Source: Actinosynnema sp. ALI-1.44 (GTDB lineage: Bacteria; Actinomycetota; Actinomycetes; Mycobacteriales; Pseudonocardiaceae). Taken from it: a DNA stretch of 64,000 nucleotides. The stretch lies in contig NZ_MTQO01000050.1 in assembly GCF_001984155.1 (NCBI RefSeq), forward strand, positions 434,001-498,000. Reading direction: 5' to 3'. Positions 49,618-57,928 of the stretch are shown here, one piece after another (within the stretch, counting starts at the first letter, position 1; the number at the start of each line of letters is the position of its first letter). A model generated the notes under the pieces. It saw nothing but the letters and a program-made list of their open reading frames with translations, made no database searches and was not told the origin of the DNA. The translations under genes were made by a program, and so were the position numbers.

Positions 49618-50577
49618 TTGCTCAGATCCGTACGTGTGCTGGTTGGCTCGGTCGCATTGGTCGGCCTGCTTTTCCCAGCGACAGCCCAGGCACAGCAGGC
49701 CTGCACGTGGCAGCGCAGCGAGCTGCCCGTGCCAGCCGGGCATTCCGGTCCCGATGTGAAGGGGATCGGCGGTGAGTATTCGGTCGCGCTGACGGGATCG
49801 AATCCGGTGCCCGGCATCGTCCGTTGGCGCAACGCGCAACCGACGGTGCTCAGCCTGCCGACAACGGAACCGGGGCTCTACGGCACACCCATCGACGTCA
49901 GCGCGAACGGAACCGTCGTGGCCGTGTTGCGTTCGCTGAACGGTCCGGTGCTGAACAAGCCGTACGTCACCAAGGTGGACGGGACACACAAGTTCCTCGC
50001 CGACCCGGCTCCGGGCAAGCCAGGAAACCCTGTCGCCATCAACAGCCAGGGTGTCGTCGTCGGGCACGCCGACGTCGACGGTGCGCTGCGGCTGGTCCTG
50101 TGGAACGGACCGGACTACAGCAGTGCCACAGTGCTGGGTACGGGTGTGGCCATGGGCATCGACGACGACGGCTTCATCCTGGCGAGGCCGGGGATCAGGT
50201 ACAAGCCGGGCGTGATCGCGCAGCCGTTGAAGAAGCCCGTTGGTGCGACGTCGATCGACGTGCTCGGCTACGACAACGGCACGGCGGTCGGTTCTGCCGT
50301 GACCGGCATGGTGTACCAAGGCGTGGTGTGGAACGCCGACGGCACTGTGCGTTACGTGCTGCCCGGTGGCACGGTGCGTTCGGCGAACAGCCAAGGCACC
50401 GCGATCGGCGACGGGGTCTCGGGCGCCAAGCTGTGGCGTGCCGGTCAGCCCGCCGATCTGCCCGTCCCAGGACCATGGATGGCCGGGAACTTCGTCACCG
50501 GGCGGGACACCCTGATCGGGACCTACTTGGACATCGAGGGCGGCAACGTCCACGCCGCCGAGTGGACCTGCTCGTAA
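49618..50577 (+). CDS. Secreted propeller-like protein, paralogue 3
   Basis: 319 aa from a TTG start (49618) with AAGGGGGA at good distance; no ATG/GTG lies between it and the signal-peptide core, and paralogue alignment fixes the start. Signal peptide RSVRVLVGSVALVGLLFPAT matches paralogue 2. Mature chain ACTWQRSELPVPAGH ... AAEWTCS. Only 22 nt separate it from paralogue 2, so these two are cotranscribed. The TTG start may lower its output relative to the others. Confidence 0.8.
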   Translation: MLRSVRVLVGSVALVGLLFPATAQAQQACTWQRSELPVPAGHSGPDVKGIGGEYSVALTGSNPVPGIVRWRNAQPTVLSLPTTEPGLYGTPIDVSANGTVVAVLRSLNGPVLNKPYVTKVDGTHKFLADPAPGKPGNPVAINSQGVVVGHADVDGALRLVLWNGPDYSSATVLGTGVAMGIDDDGFILARPGIRYKPGVIAQPLKKPVGATSIDVLGYDNGTAVGSAVTGMVYQGVVWNADGTVRYVLPGGTVRSANSQGTAIGDGVSGAKLWRAGQPADLPVPGPWMAGNFVTGRDTLIGTYLDIEGGNVHAAEWTCS

Positions 50578-50581
50578 GCCG

Positions 50582-50908
50582 CTAGAACAGGCTGGGCGGC
50601 TCGGCGTCTTCCTGCTGAGCCGCCTCAGCCCAGCGGTACTGGCGCATGTTCACGCGGTTGCCGTCCGCGAGGACGCCTTCCGCGCGCAGCCGCTCCAGTT
50701 GCTCCTCCTGCAAGTGTGACGCCGGGGTGCCGTCCGCGCGCAGGATCCGGTGCCACGGCAGGTCGTGGCCGTCCTCGGCCAGGATCCGGCCGACCAGGCG
50801 GGGCGACGGCGCGCCCGCGACGGCCGCGATGTCCCCGTAGGAGGCCACTGAGCCCGGAGGGACGCTTTCGACAACTTCACGCACGCGCTCGTGCAGCTTC
50901 TCGTCCAT
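50582..50908 (-). CDS. Alkyltransferase-like protein (MGMT family, no active-site Cys)
   Basis: 108 aa. The MGMT DNA-binding fold is clear (VVESVPPGSVASYGDIAAVA, GAPSPRLVGRIL), but the active-site PCHR is replaced by PWHR at 51-54, the hallmark of Atl proteins. Such proteins bind O6-alkylguanine and recruit nucleotide excision repair without transferring the alkyl group. The stop is 4 nt from the convergent paralogue 3 stop, and the response-regulator gene ends just upstream (50910), so the two share a transcript. Confidence 0.92.
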   Translation of the reverse strand: MDEKLHERVREVVESVPPGSVASYGDIAAVAGAPSPRLVGRILAEDGHDLPWHRILRADGTPASHLQEEQLERLRAEGVLADGNRVNMRQYRWAEAAQQEDAEPPSLF

Positions 50909-50909
50909 G

Positions 50910-51563
50910 TCAGCCGTTCAGGTCGTTCAGGTAGGCCAGGACCGCCAGCACACGCCGGTTGTCGTCCTCCGACGGCGGCAGCATCAGCTTGCTGAAGATG
51001 TTGTTGGTGTGCTTGCTGATCGCCTTCTCGGTGACGAACATCCGGGCGGCGATCGCCGCGTTGGAGCGGCCCTCGGCCATCAGCGACAGCACTTCCCGTT
51101 CCCTCGGCGTCAACGTGCCCAGCGGTTCGTCGCGTTCCCTGCGGGCCAGCAGCTGGGAGATCACGTCCGGGTCCATCGCCGTTCCGCCCGCCGCCACCCG
51201 GCGCACCGCGTCGACGAACTGGCCGACCTCGGACACCCGGTCCTTCAACAGGTAGCCGACGCCCCCGGCCCGGTCGGACAGCAGTTCCCGTGCGTAGAGC
51301 TGCTCGACGTACTGCGACAGCACCAGGATCGGCAGCCCGGGGACCTGTTTGCGGGCCTCGATCGATGCCCGCAGGCCCTCGTCGGTGAAGGTCGGCGGCA
51401 TCCGGACGTCGACGACCGCGACGTCGGGCTTGTGCTTCACCAGCGCTTCCAGCAGTGCGGGACCGCTGTCCACGGCTTCGACCACCTCGAAGTCGTGCGC
51501 GGCCAGCAACCGGATCAGCCCGTCGCGCAGCAGGGCAAGATCCTCCCCAAGGACAACTCGCAC
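50910..51563 (-). CDS. NarL/LuxR-family response regulator
   Basis: 217 aa. Receiver domain with acidic pocket Glu7-Asp8, phosphoacceptor Asp52 (VAVVDVRMPP) and Lys107 (GYLLKDRV); LuxR HTH at ~150-195 (LTPREREVLSLMAEGRSNAA, FVTEKAISKHTNNIFSKL). No histidine kinase is adjacent, so it is an orphan; in such actinobacterial regulators the cognate kinase is usually elsewhere. The stop is 1 nt from the next gene's ATG, so coupling with the alkyltransferase-like gene is likely but may be coincidental. Confidence 0.94.
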   Translation of the reverse strand: MRVVLGEDLALLRDGLIRLLAAHDFEVVEAVDSGPALLEALVKHKPDVAVVDVRMPPTFTDEGLRASIEARKQVPGLPILVLSQYVEQLYARELLSDRAGGVGYLLKDRVSEVGQFVDAVRRVAAGGTAMDPDVISQLLARRERDEPLGTLTPREREVLSLMAEGRSNAAIAARMFVTEKAISKHTNNIFSKLMLPPSEDDNRRVLAVLAYLNDLNG

Positions 51564-51594
51564 GAGCAGACCCTACCGTGCGCGCACACAGCCG

Positions 51595-52362
51595 CTAGCG
51601 GCCGAGGAAGTCCATGATGAGCCCGGCGGTCTGGACCGGCTGCTCGAAGTACAGCATGTGGCCGCAGTCGAGCTCGGCCGTGGTCAGGTTGTCCCGCAGT
51701 GTGATCTTGCACGCCTGGACGAACGCGGGCCGGACGAACGGTGAGCGCAGCGCCGAGACGAGCAGCGTCGGCGTGTCCGGCGGCGGGAGCTGCGCGGCCC
51801 TGGTCATCTCGCTCCATGCCGTCGTCGTCGCCGGGTAGCTGTACCGGGGCAGCCAGCTTCCGCCCAGCTGCACGAAGTTCTCGTGCAGCTCCTCCTCCAC
51901 GTCGAACAGCCCCACCTCGGCCCACTTCTCCCGCAGCCACATGGCCGCCTGTTCGGCGCTGTGCGACACGTGCGGCCACGGCGGCATGGTGTCCATGACG
52001 AACTGCGGGTCGAGGCCGATCGCCGGGTCGAGCAGGACCAGCTTCGTCACCCGCTGCGGCGCCAGCCTGGCGAGGTGGATCGCCGCCGCGGCGCCGAAGG
52101 AGTGGCCGACGACCGGCAGCCCGGTCACCTTCAGGCTGTCCAAAACGGACAGCAGGTCGGCCGCGTGCTGCTCGAGGGTCCACGGCGGGTAGTGCGTCGA
52201 GTTCCCGTGCCCGCGCAGATCCGGTGCTATCACGCGGAAACCGTCGAAGAAGTACTCGGCGAGGCGCTTGAAGTGTCCACCGTGGCCGGTCACGCCGTGC
52301 AGCATCAGCACCGGCTTCCCGTCGTCGGGACCGAACTGGCGCACGTGCAACGTCGGGCTCAC
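51595..52362 (-). CDS. Alpha/beta hydrolase
   Basis: 255 aa. Oxyanion HGVTGHGGHFKRLAEY, DLRGHGNS, nucleophile elbow GHSFG at 86-90 (Ser88), and catalytic His in LDCGHMLYFEQP near the C-terminus. The cap domain is short. It resembles epoxide-hydrolase or lactonase-like members. It lies 31 nt upstream of the response regulator on the same strand. ATG-equivalent start GTG 52362 opens with MSPTLHVRQFGPDDG. Substrate unknown. Confidence 0.9.
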   Translation of the reverse strand: MSPTLHVRQFGPDDGKPVLMLHGVTGHGGHFKRLAEYFFDGFRVIAPDLRGHGNSTHYPPWTLEQHAADLLSVLDSLKVTGLPVVGHSFGAAAAIHLARLAPQRVTKLVLLDPAIGLDPQFVMDTMPPWPHVSHSAEQAAMWLREKWAEVGLFDVEEELHENFVQLGGSWLPRYSYPATTTAWSEMTRAAQLPPPDTPTLLVSALRSPFVRPAFVQACKITLRDNLTTAELDCGHMLYFEQPVQTAGLIMDFLGR

Positions 52363-52473
52363 CGCACCATGATCCCACGTCGCCGGATGATCCCTTTTTT
52401 CGGTTGTTTCCGAATTCGTGCCGGAGCCATTACGGTGGGGAGCGGACCGTTGCAGGGTATGGAGGTCGCCCCG

Positions 52474-54003
52474 ATGTCCAGGAAGCTCGCCCTCACCAGC
52501 ACATTAATCATGGTCGCCCTGTTCCTGCCGGTCCCGGCCGGGGCGGCCGAGATGCGCCAGCAGACCGCCATTCCGGCATATTGGGGACCGGATACGCCGG
52601 ACGGCATGGAGATCTTCAACCGATTGGCGCAAAACCGGCCGACGAATGGGATCACGGTGCTCAACGGCAGTCGCAGCATGCCGGAGCTGCCGTTCAACCC
52701 CGCCTGGGCCACCGCGATCGGCAAGCTGGCCGGATCGGGCACGAAAACGCTGGTCTACGTCGACACCGGCTATCTGGGGGTCGACTTCGGGCACGGCAGT
52801 CATCGGACCAGGGCAGGCGGGACTTCGATTCCGGAGTGGCTGGAGCAAATCCGCCGTGACGTCGACGACTGGTACGACGCATACGGCGCGAGCGGACTGG
52901 GCGGCATCTTTCTCGACCAGACGATTCTGATCTGCGGCCCCGGCGACGAGTACGCGAAACTCTACGCGGAGATTCGCGACCACATCCGGGCGAAGCACCC
53001 CGGCGCGTACATCGTGATCAATCCAGGTGCCCCGGCCGAACGGTGTTACGAGAACGTGGCGGACACCATGGTCTCGTTCGAAGGCGACTTCGACACCTAC
53101 ATGGCGCACACTTCGCCGGACTGGCAACGTGATCACTCCGAACCACGCAAGTTCTGGCACCTCGTGCACAACGTGCCGACCGTCGACGACATGAAAGCCG
53201 TGGTCACGCGCAGCAAGAGCAACAACGCGGGATTCGTCTACACGACCGAACGCCGGATGGATCCGTACCCGTGGGGCGGACTGGCGTCCTACTGGGACGC
53301 CCAACTGGTCGCGGCGTCCGGGATCGCCGACACGACACCGCCGCATCCGCCGGTCGGGCTCAGCGCGACGACCCGTTCGGACCAGGTCGCGTCCCGCGTA
53401 CGGCTGTCGTGGCAGACACCGGCCGACGACGTGGCGGTGGCCGGATACGAGGTGTACGCCAATCGCGTCAAGATCGCCGAAACGTACAACAACACATATC
53501 AGCTGACCGGCCTGCCGCACGGCAAGCCATACGAGTTCGCGATCAAAGCGCGTGATGCCGCGGGCAATCTCTCGGCCGAGAGCGCGCCATTGATGATCAC
53601 GACGCCGTCGGCTGGTCCACCGTTGTCGGACGCCGCCGCCTGCCTGAGTGCCGACGTCGCGGAATACCGGGTGAGTTTCGGTGCGCTGTTCGGCCACCAC
53701 CGGGTGTTCGTCGACTCCGACGACAACCCGTCGACCGGATGGCACCTGCCGCCCGGACTGCCAGCCGGGATCGACCTCTTGATCGAGAACTCGTTTCTGT
53801 ACCGGTATACCGGCCCCGGCTGGGCGTGGGAACGAGTAGCGGATGTACGACCTCTGGTAGAGGAATTCGGAGGTACTTTCGTATGGCGTGTCCCGGTGGC
53901 CGGTCCGGCCCGGCAGACCGTCGTGTTCAGCGGTTTCACCGCCGAGGACCCGCCGGACGAGTACAGCCCGGTGATTACCGCCGAGCGGGTTGCGTCCTGT
54001 TGA
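52474..54003 (+). CDS. Secreted spherulin-4 (GH135-type) glycosidase with Fn3 domain
   Basis: 509 aa. Signal peptide ~1-24; ATG 52474 follows GGAGGT at ideal spacing. Residues ~30-280 match spherulin-4 (TAIPAYWGPDTPDGMEIFNR, ITVLNGSRSMPELPF, KTLVYVDTGYLG, GLGGIFLDQT, TMVSFEGDFDTYM). Fungal Sph3, a GH135 enzyme, cleaves galactosaminogalactan. The catalytic-region Asp in LDQ and the Glu in FEG are present, but the residue after Asp is Gln where I recall Glu in Sph3. A fibronectin type III domain (~290-385) and a C-terminal beta domain with two Cys follow. It opens the exopolysaccharide locus. Confidence 0.88.
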   Translation: MSRKLALTSTLIMVALFLPVPAGAAEMRQQTAIPAYWGPDTPDGMEIFNRLAQNRPTNGITVLNGSRSMPELPFNPAWATAIGKLAGSGTKTLVYVDTGYLGVDFGHGSHRTRAGGTSIPEWLEQIRRDVDDWYDAYGASGLGGIFLDQTILICGPGDEYAKLYAEIRDHIRAKHPGAYIVINPGAPAERCYENVADTMVSFEGDFDTYMAHTSPDWQRDHSEPRKFWHLVHNVPTVDDMKAVVTRSKSNNAGFVYTTERRMDPYPWGGLASYWDAQLVAASGIADTTPPHPPVGLSATTRSDQVASRVRLSWQTPADDVAVAGYEVYANRVKIAETYNNTYQLTGLPHGKPYEFAIKARDAAGNLSAESAPLMITTPSAGPPLSDAAACLSADVAEYRVSFGALFGHHRVFVDSDDNPSTGWHLPPGLPAGIDLLIENSFLYRYTGPGWAWERVADVRPLVEEFGGTFVWRVPVAGPARQTVVFSGFTAEDPPDEYSPVITAERVASC

Positions 54004-54097
54004 TTCACTCGGCAGGACCAAGGGAAAACTGCTAACGACTCCTCGGTCGGCGCCGACGAACTCCATGGCCGGTGTCAAAAATCCCTGAGGAGTGAGC

Positions 54098-55399
54098 GTG
54101 ACTGTTCACATGCCGGATTTACGCAGAATCGGCATCGTTGGAATGGGCTATGTCGGCTTGACGCTGGCGGCCGCGATGGCCCGCAAGGGCTTCGAAGTGC
54201 ACGGGGTCGACACCGACCCGTTCGTACTCGAATCGCTGTCCCAGGGAAAGCCGCACATCTTCGAGCCCGGTGTGACCGAGACGTTCACCGAACTGATCGG
54301 CAAGAACATCTTCATCGCCCGTGAACTGCCCGATGACGGCGTCGACGCGGCGATCATCTGCGTGTCCACGCCCGTCGACGAAACGACCCATGAACCCAGG
54401 TTGAAGAACCTGGCCGCGGCGGCCGAACACGTGGCCGACCGGTGCGCGCCGACCACGTTGGTCGTTGTCCGCAGCACGGTCCCGGTCGGTGCGAGCCGTG
54501 CCGTCGTGCTGCCGCCGCTGGTCGAGAAGTGGGGCAGCGCACGGCTGGTGATGGCGCCGGAGCGCACGATCCAGGGCCAGGCCCTGCGTGAGCTGGTCGA
54601 ACTGCCGCAGGTCGTCGGCGGACTCGACGACGAGAGCCGCGAGCTCGGTGTGCGGCTGTTCGGCGGGCTGTCGGCCCAGGTGGTCCCCGTGTCCACTGTG
54701 GAAACCGCTGAGCTGGTGAAGCTCACCAACAACTGCCACACCGACGTGATCTACTCGTTCGGCAACGAGGTGGCGATGCTCACCGAGCGGCTCGGTCTCG
54801 ACCCGCTCGAGGTGATCAGGGCGACCAACCTCGACTACCCGAGGCCCGACATCGCCAAGCCCGGCTACGTCGGCGGCGGGTGCCTGTCGAAGGACCCGTA
54901 CATCATGATCACCAGCGGCGAGCGCAACGGCTACGTACCGAAGCTCATCGCGGCCGCCCGAACGCTCAACGAGGAAACGCCGGTGCACGTCGCGCACCGG
55001 GTGGTCGAGCTGATGTCCGGTAGCCGGACGCTGCTGGTGCTCGGCTGGGCCTACAAAGGTCATCCGCCTACAGACGACATGCGCGGCACGCCGATCGTGT
55101 CGATGATGCCGGTGTTCTCGGCGGCGGGGATCCACGTCCTCGGGCACGACCCGCTCGTCCTGCCCCGCGTGATCAGGGAGTACGGCGGTGAACCGGTCGA
55201 CGTCGCCGAAGGCTTCCAGCGGGCCGACGCGGTGCTGGTGATCACCGACCACCCCGACTACAAGGCGATCGACGTCGACGAGGTGCTGCCCGGCGGGAAC
55301 GTCCGGCTGGTCTACGACTCGTGGCGGATCCTAAACGCGGACAAGGTCACCGCCAACGGCGTGCGGTACGCGGCGCTGGGCTACGAGGTGCCGGCATGA
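54098..55399 (+). CDS. Nucleotide-sugar dehydrogenase (UDP-ManNAc/UDP-Glc type)
   Basis: 433 aa. NAD-binding GMGYVGLTLAAAMARKGFEV near the N-terminus, the helix VETAELVKLTNNCHTDVIYS, catalytic Cys262 in YVGGGCLSKDP and the C-terminal LGWAYKGHPPTDDMRGTPIV. These enzymes oxidise the C6 of a UDP-sugar to a uronic acid in two steps. Similarity looks closest to WecC/CapL-type UDP-HexNAc dehydrogenases, so a HexNAc-uronate is expected in the polymer or its cap. GTG 54098 with GAGGAG; GTG 54092 is alternative. The epimerase start overlaps its stop (ATGA). Confidence 0.93.
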   Translation: MTVHMPDLRRIGIVGMGYVGLTLAAAMARKGFEVHGVDTDPFVLESLSQGKPHIFEPGVTETFTELIGKNIFIARELPDDGVDAAIICVSTPVDETTHEPRLKNLAAAAEHVADRCAPTTLVVVRSTVPVGASRAVVLPPLVEKWGSARLVMAPERTIQGQALRELVELPQVVGGLDDESRELGVRLFGGLSAQVVPVSTVETAELVKLTNNCHTDVIYSFGNEVAMLTERLGLDPLEVIRATNLDYPRPDIAKPGYVGGGCLSKDPYIMITSGERNGYVPKLIAAARTLNEETPVHVAHRVVELMSGSRTLLVLGWAYKGHPPTDDMRGTPIVSMMPVFSAAGIHVLGHDPLVLPRVIREYGGEPVDVAEGFQRADAVLVITDHPDYKAIDVDEVLPGGNVRLVYDSWRILNADKVTANGVRYAALGYEVPA

Positions 55400-56334
55400 G
55401 GGCGCTCGTGCTCGGCGGCGCCGGGTTCATCGGCGTGCACCTGACCAGGCGCCTGCTCGCCGAAGGGCACGAGGTCACCGTGGTCGACGACTTCTCCCGT
55501 GGCCGCAACGACCCCGACCTGGCCGCGCTCGACGTGCCGGTGATCTCGGCCGACCTCACCGACCACGAGTCGTTCGACCGGATCCCGCACGGCTGGGACC
55601 AGGTGTACCTGCTGGCCGCGGTGGTCGGCGTGCGCAACGTGGAGAAGGACCCCGGCCGGGTCGTGCACGTCAACACCATGGTCGTGCTGAACGCTTTGGA
55701 CTGGATCAGGCCGGAGGAGAAGCTGTTCTTCGCCTCGACCAGCGAGGTGTACGCCGGTGGTGTGAGTGCGGGCATCGTGCAGGTCCCGACGCCGGAGACG
55801 GTGCCGGTGATGATCGAGGACGTGACCGCGCCGAGGTTCGCCTACGCGGCGAGCAAGCTGCTCGGCGAGGAAGCGGTCGTCCACATGGGACGGGCCAAGG
55901 GCCTGTCGTTCGTGATCGGCCGGTTCCACAACGTCTACGGGCCGAGGATGGGCGCGGACCACGTGATCCCCGAGCTCTCCCTGCGGGCCGCCCGCCGCGA
56001 GGACCCGTTCAAGGTCTACGGCACCGACCAGTACCGGGCGTTCTGCTACGTCGACGACGCCGTGTCGGCCATGCTGCTGTCGATGGACAAGGTCACCGGC
56101 GAGATCGTGCACATCGGCAACGACGAGGAGACCAACATCGGCGACCTGACCAAGCTGGTGTTGCGGATCGCCGACCACGACCCGGTGCTCGACGTCGAGA
56201 GCGCACCGGCCGGATCGGTCGCGAGGCGCTGTCCGGACTTGGCGAAGCTGCGCGCGCTCACCGGGTACGAACCCGCTGTGTCATTGGAAGAGGGAGTCAG
56301 GCGGACGTTCGAATGGTATCGCGGGAACGCGTGA
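55396..56334 (+). CDS. NAD-dependent sugar epimerase/dehydratase (extended SDR)
   Basis: 312 aa. Rossmann GGAGFIGVHLTRRL, catalytic Ser/Tyr/Lys as STSEVY and YAASK, and VYGPRMGADHVIPEL plus QYRAFCYVDDAVSAM typical of UDP-glucose 4-epimerase/dTDP-glucose dehydratase-like extended SDRs. A C4 epimerase making UDP-GalNAc from UDP-GlcNAc (as Uge3 and PelX do) would fit the locus, but 4,6-dehydratase activity cannot be ruled out. It overlaps its neighbours by 4 nt on both sides. Confidence 0.9.
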   Translation: MRALVLGGAGFIGVHLTRRLLAEGHEVTVVDDFSRGRNDPDLAALDVPVISADLTDHESFDRIPHGWDQVYLLAAVVGVRNVEKDPGRVVHVNTMVVLNALDWIRPEEKLFFASTSEVYAGGVSAGIVQVPTPETVPVMIEDVTAPRFAYAASKLLGEEAVVHMGRAKGLSFVIGRFHNVYGPRMGADHVIPELSLRAARREDPFKVYGTDQYRAFCYVDDAVSAMLLSMDKVTGEIVHIGNDEETNIGDLTKLVLRIADHDPVLDVESAPAGSVARRCPDLAKLRALTGYEPAVSLEEGVRRTFEWYRGNA

Positions 56335-57041
56335 CCCATCCGCGTGGCGGGCCGGTCGCGTTCTACTACGGAACCGACGAGATCGACCGGCTCGCCGCGT
56401 TCGATCGCGTGGTGCTGCAGGGCGAGGCGTACTCCGAACAGGACATCGCCTCGCTCGTGGTACGGGGTGTGCGGCCGTTGTGCTACCTGTCGCTGACCGA
56501 GGACACCGGGCCACCTGCGGAGTGGCAGCGCACGCAGAGCAACCCGGACTGGGGTGGGCACTTCGTCCACGTCGGACACCCCGGGTGGAGCGAGCACGTG
56601 CTGGGCAAGGCCGGTGAGATGCGCAGGCGGGGGTTTCGGGGGTTCTTCCTCGACACGCTGAACATCGAGCTGACGTTCCCCGACGACCTGCCGCACCTGC
56701 TGACGCTGGTCGCGGCGATCAGGGAGTCGACCTACCCGGACTACCTGCTGGCCAACCGGGGTTTCGGCCTGTTGCCGCAGCTGGCCGAACTGGTCGACGG
56801 CGTGCTGTTCGAGTCCTTCACGTCCCGGTGGGTCGACGACGGCTACGCGCCGTGGCCACCGGACGTGCTCGACGTGCACGCCCGATACGCGGAGATGTTG
56901 CTGGGACTGGACGTGGAGGTGTTCGCGCTCGACTACGCGGACACTCCACGGCTGGCCCAGTACGCCCAGCAAAGAGCAGCCAGATTCGGAATGCCCTGTT
57001 TCGTGAGCACCCGTGATCTGGGAACACTGCCCGCCGCATGA
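56331..57041 (+). CDS. GH114/GH166-like galactosaminidase-type glycoside hydrolase
   Basis: 236 aa TIM-barrel protein without a signal peptide as drawn. PelA-hydrolase/TM1410 features: an opening GGPVAFYYGTDEIDRLAAFD strand, LCYLSLTED, GFRGFFLDTLN with the probable catalytic Asp108, LLANRGFGLLPQLAELVDGV and FESFTSR with Glu161. Members hydrolyse alpha-1,4-galactosamine polymers. GTG 56331 overlaps the epimerase stop; ATG 56313 would overlap more. Lack of a signal peptide is odd for a polymer hydrolase: it may act inside, or leave by another route. Confidence 0.87.
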   Translation: MTHPRGGPVAFYYGTDEIDRLAAFDRVVLQGEAYSEQDIASLVVRGVRPLCYLSLTEDTGPPAEWQRTQSNPDWGGHFVHVGHPGWSEHVLGKAGEMRRRGFRGFFLDTLNIELTFPDDLPHLLTLVAAIRESTYPDYLLANRGFGLLPQLAELVDGVLFESFTSRWVDDGYAPWPPDVLDVHARYAEMLLGLDVEVFALDYADTPRLAQYAQQRAARFGMPCFVSTRDLGTLPAA

Positions 57042-57055
57042 GGCGGCGGGCAGTG
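57025..57055. terminator. Bidirectional terminator between the two EPS half-operons
   Basis: CACTGCCCGCCGC (57025-57037) and GCGGCGGGCAGTG (57043-57055) form a perfect 13-bp stem with loop ATGAG. The hydrolase stop codon (57039-57041) lies in the loop. It separates the convergent plus- and minus-strand transcripts, whose genes end 20 nt apart. Confidence 0.88.
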
Positions 57056-57061
57056 CGGTGT

Positions 57062-57928
57062 TCACCAGAGCGCGCGGATAGAGGAACGCAGGTCGTGGTG
57101 CGGTCGCCAGTTCAGGGTGGTGGTGATCCGGGAGATGTCGGCGGCGATCCACGTGACGGCGCCGGATCGGTGCACCGGCGGGTCGGCCTCGGAGATCTCG
57201 CCGGTGTACCCGGCCACTTCGGCGAGCACCTTCACCGCGTCCCTGATCAGCACGGGCACGCCGCTGCCCACGTTCATCACCGGGTACCGAACCTCGTCGG
57301 CGAGTGTCACCGCGGCGATCGCGCGGGCGACGTCCCGCACGTCGACGAAGTCCCGGTACGAGTCCAACGGGCCGAGCAGGATCTTGTCGTCGCCGTGGTG
57401 CAACGCCGTGCGGATGTTCGCCGCCGCGCGACCGAGCACGGTGTCCGCGCCGATCCCTGGCCCGATCGGGTTGAACACGCGCAGCGACACAGCGTCTACA
57501 TCGGCTGCGACGACCATGTTGGTGCTGGCGAGTTTCGTGATGCCGTAGGTCGCGACGGGGACGGTCGGGCTGTCCTCGGACACGGGCGTGCCGACGGGGA
57601 CCACGCCGTACTCGCCTGCCGAGCCGAGCACGACCAGCCGCGCCGACGGCACCGCCGCGGTGATCGCGTCCACCAGGTGCGCGGTCGTGAGCACGTTGGC
57701 CGACACCAGGTCCGCGGCGGAGCCGGATAACAGTCCCGTGCAGTTGACCACGACCTCCGGCTTGATCTCCCGCAGCAGCGTCATCAGTTTGCCGACGTCG
57801 TCGTTGACCAGGTCGTGCCGCAGCGCGGAACGGCGGCCGACCTGGACCAGGTCGACCTGGCCGGTCAGTTCGGCGACCACCTTGCCGCCGAGGAAACCAC
57901 TGCCACCGAAGAGCAGCACCCGCTTCAT
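57062..57928 (-). CDS. NAD-dependent epimerase/reductase (SDR)
   Basis: 288 aa. Rossmann motif GGSGFLGGKVVAEL, Ser in LGSAGEYGVV, catalytic YGITK and IGPGIGADTVLGRAAANI. Its length and TKL(A)STNMV segment fit dTDP-4-dehydrorhamnose reductase/GDP-mannose 4,6-dehydratase-like SDRs; the product is uncertain. ATG 57928 shares one base with the stop of the nucleotidyltransferase upstream (TGATG), so the two are coupled. Together they probably make an activated sugar precursor. It is the last gene of the minus-strand half of the exopolysaccharide locus. Confidence 0.9.
   Translation of the reverse strand: MKRVLLFGGSGFLGGKVVAELTGQVDLVQVGRRSALRHDLVNDDVGKLMTLLREIKPEVVVNCTGLLSGSAADLVSANVLTTAHLVDAITAAVPSARLVVLGSAGEYGVVPVGTPVSEDSPTVPVATYGITKLASTNMVVAADVDAVSLRVFNPIGPGIGADTVLGRAAANIRTALHHGDDKILLGPLDSYRDFVDVRDVARAIAAVTLADEVRYPVMNVGSGVPVLIRDAVKVLAEVAGYTGEISEADPPVHRSGAVTWIAADISRITTTLNWRPHHDLRSSIRALW

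Noticed and set aside
47573-50577. CRISPR-like or DNA-level repeat array
   Set aside because: The repetition is at protein level between paralogous genes; there are no short identical repeats with spacers.
50582-50908. Active O6-methylguanine methyltransferase
   Set aside because: The acceptor Cys is replaced by Trp (PWHR), so it cannot transfer the alkyl group.
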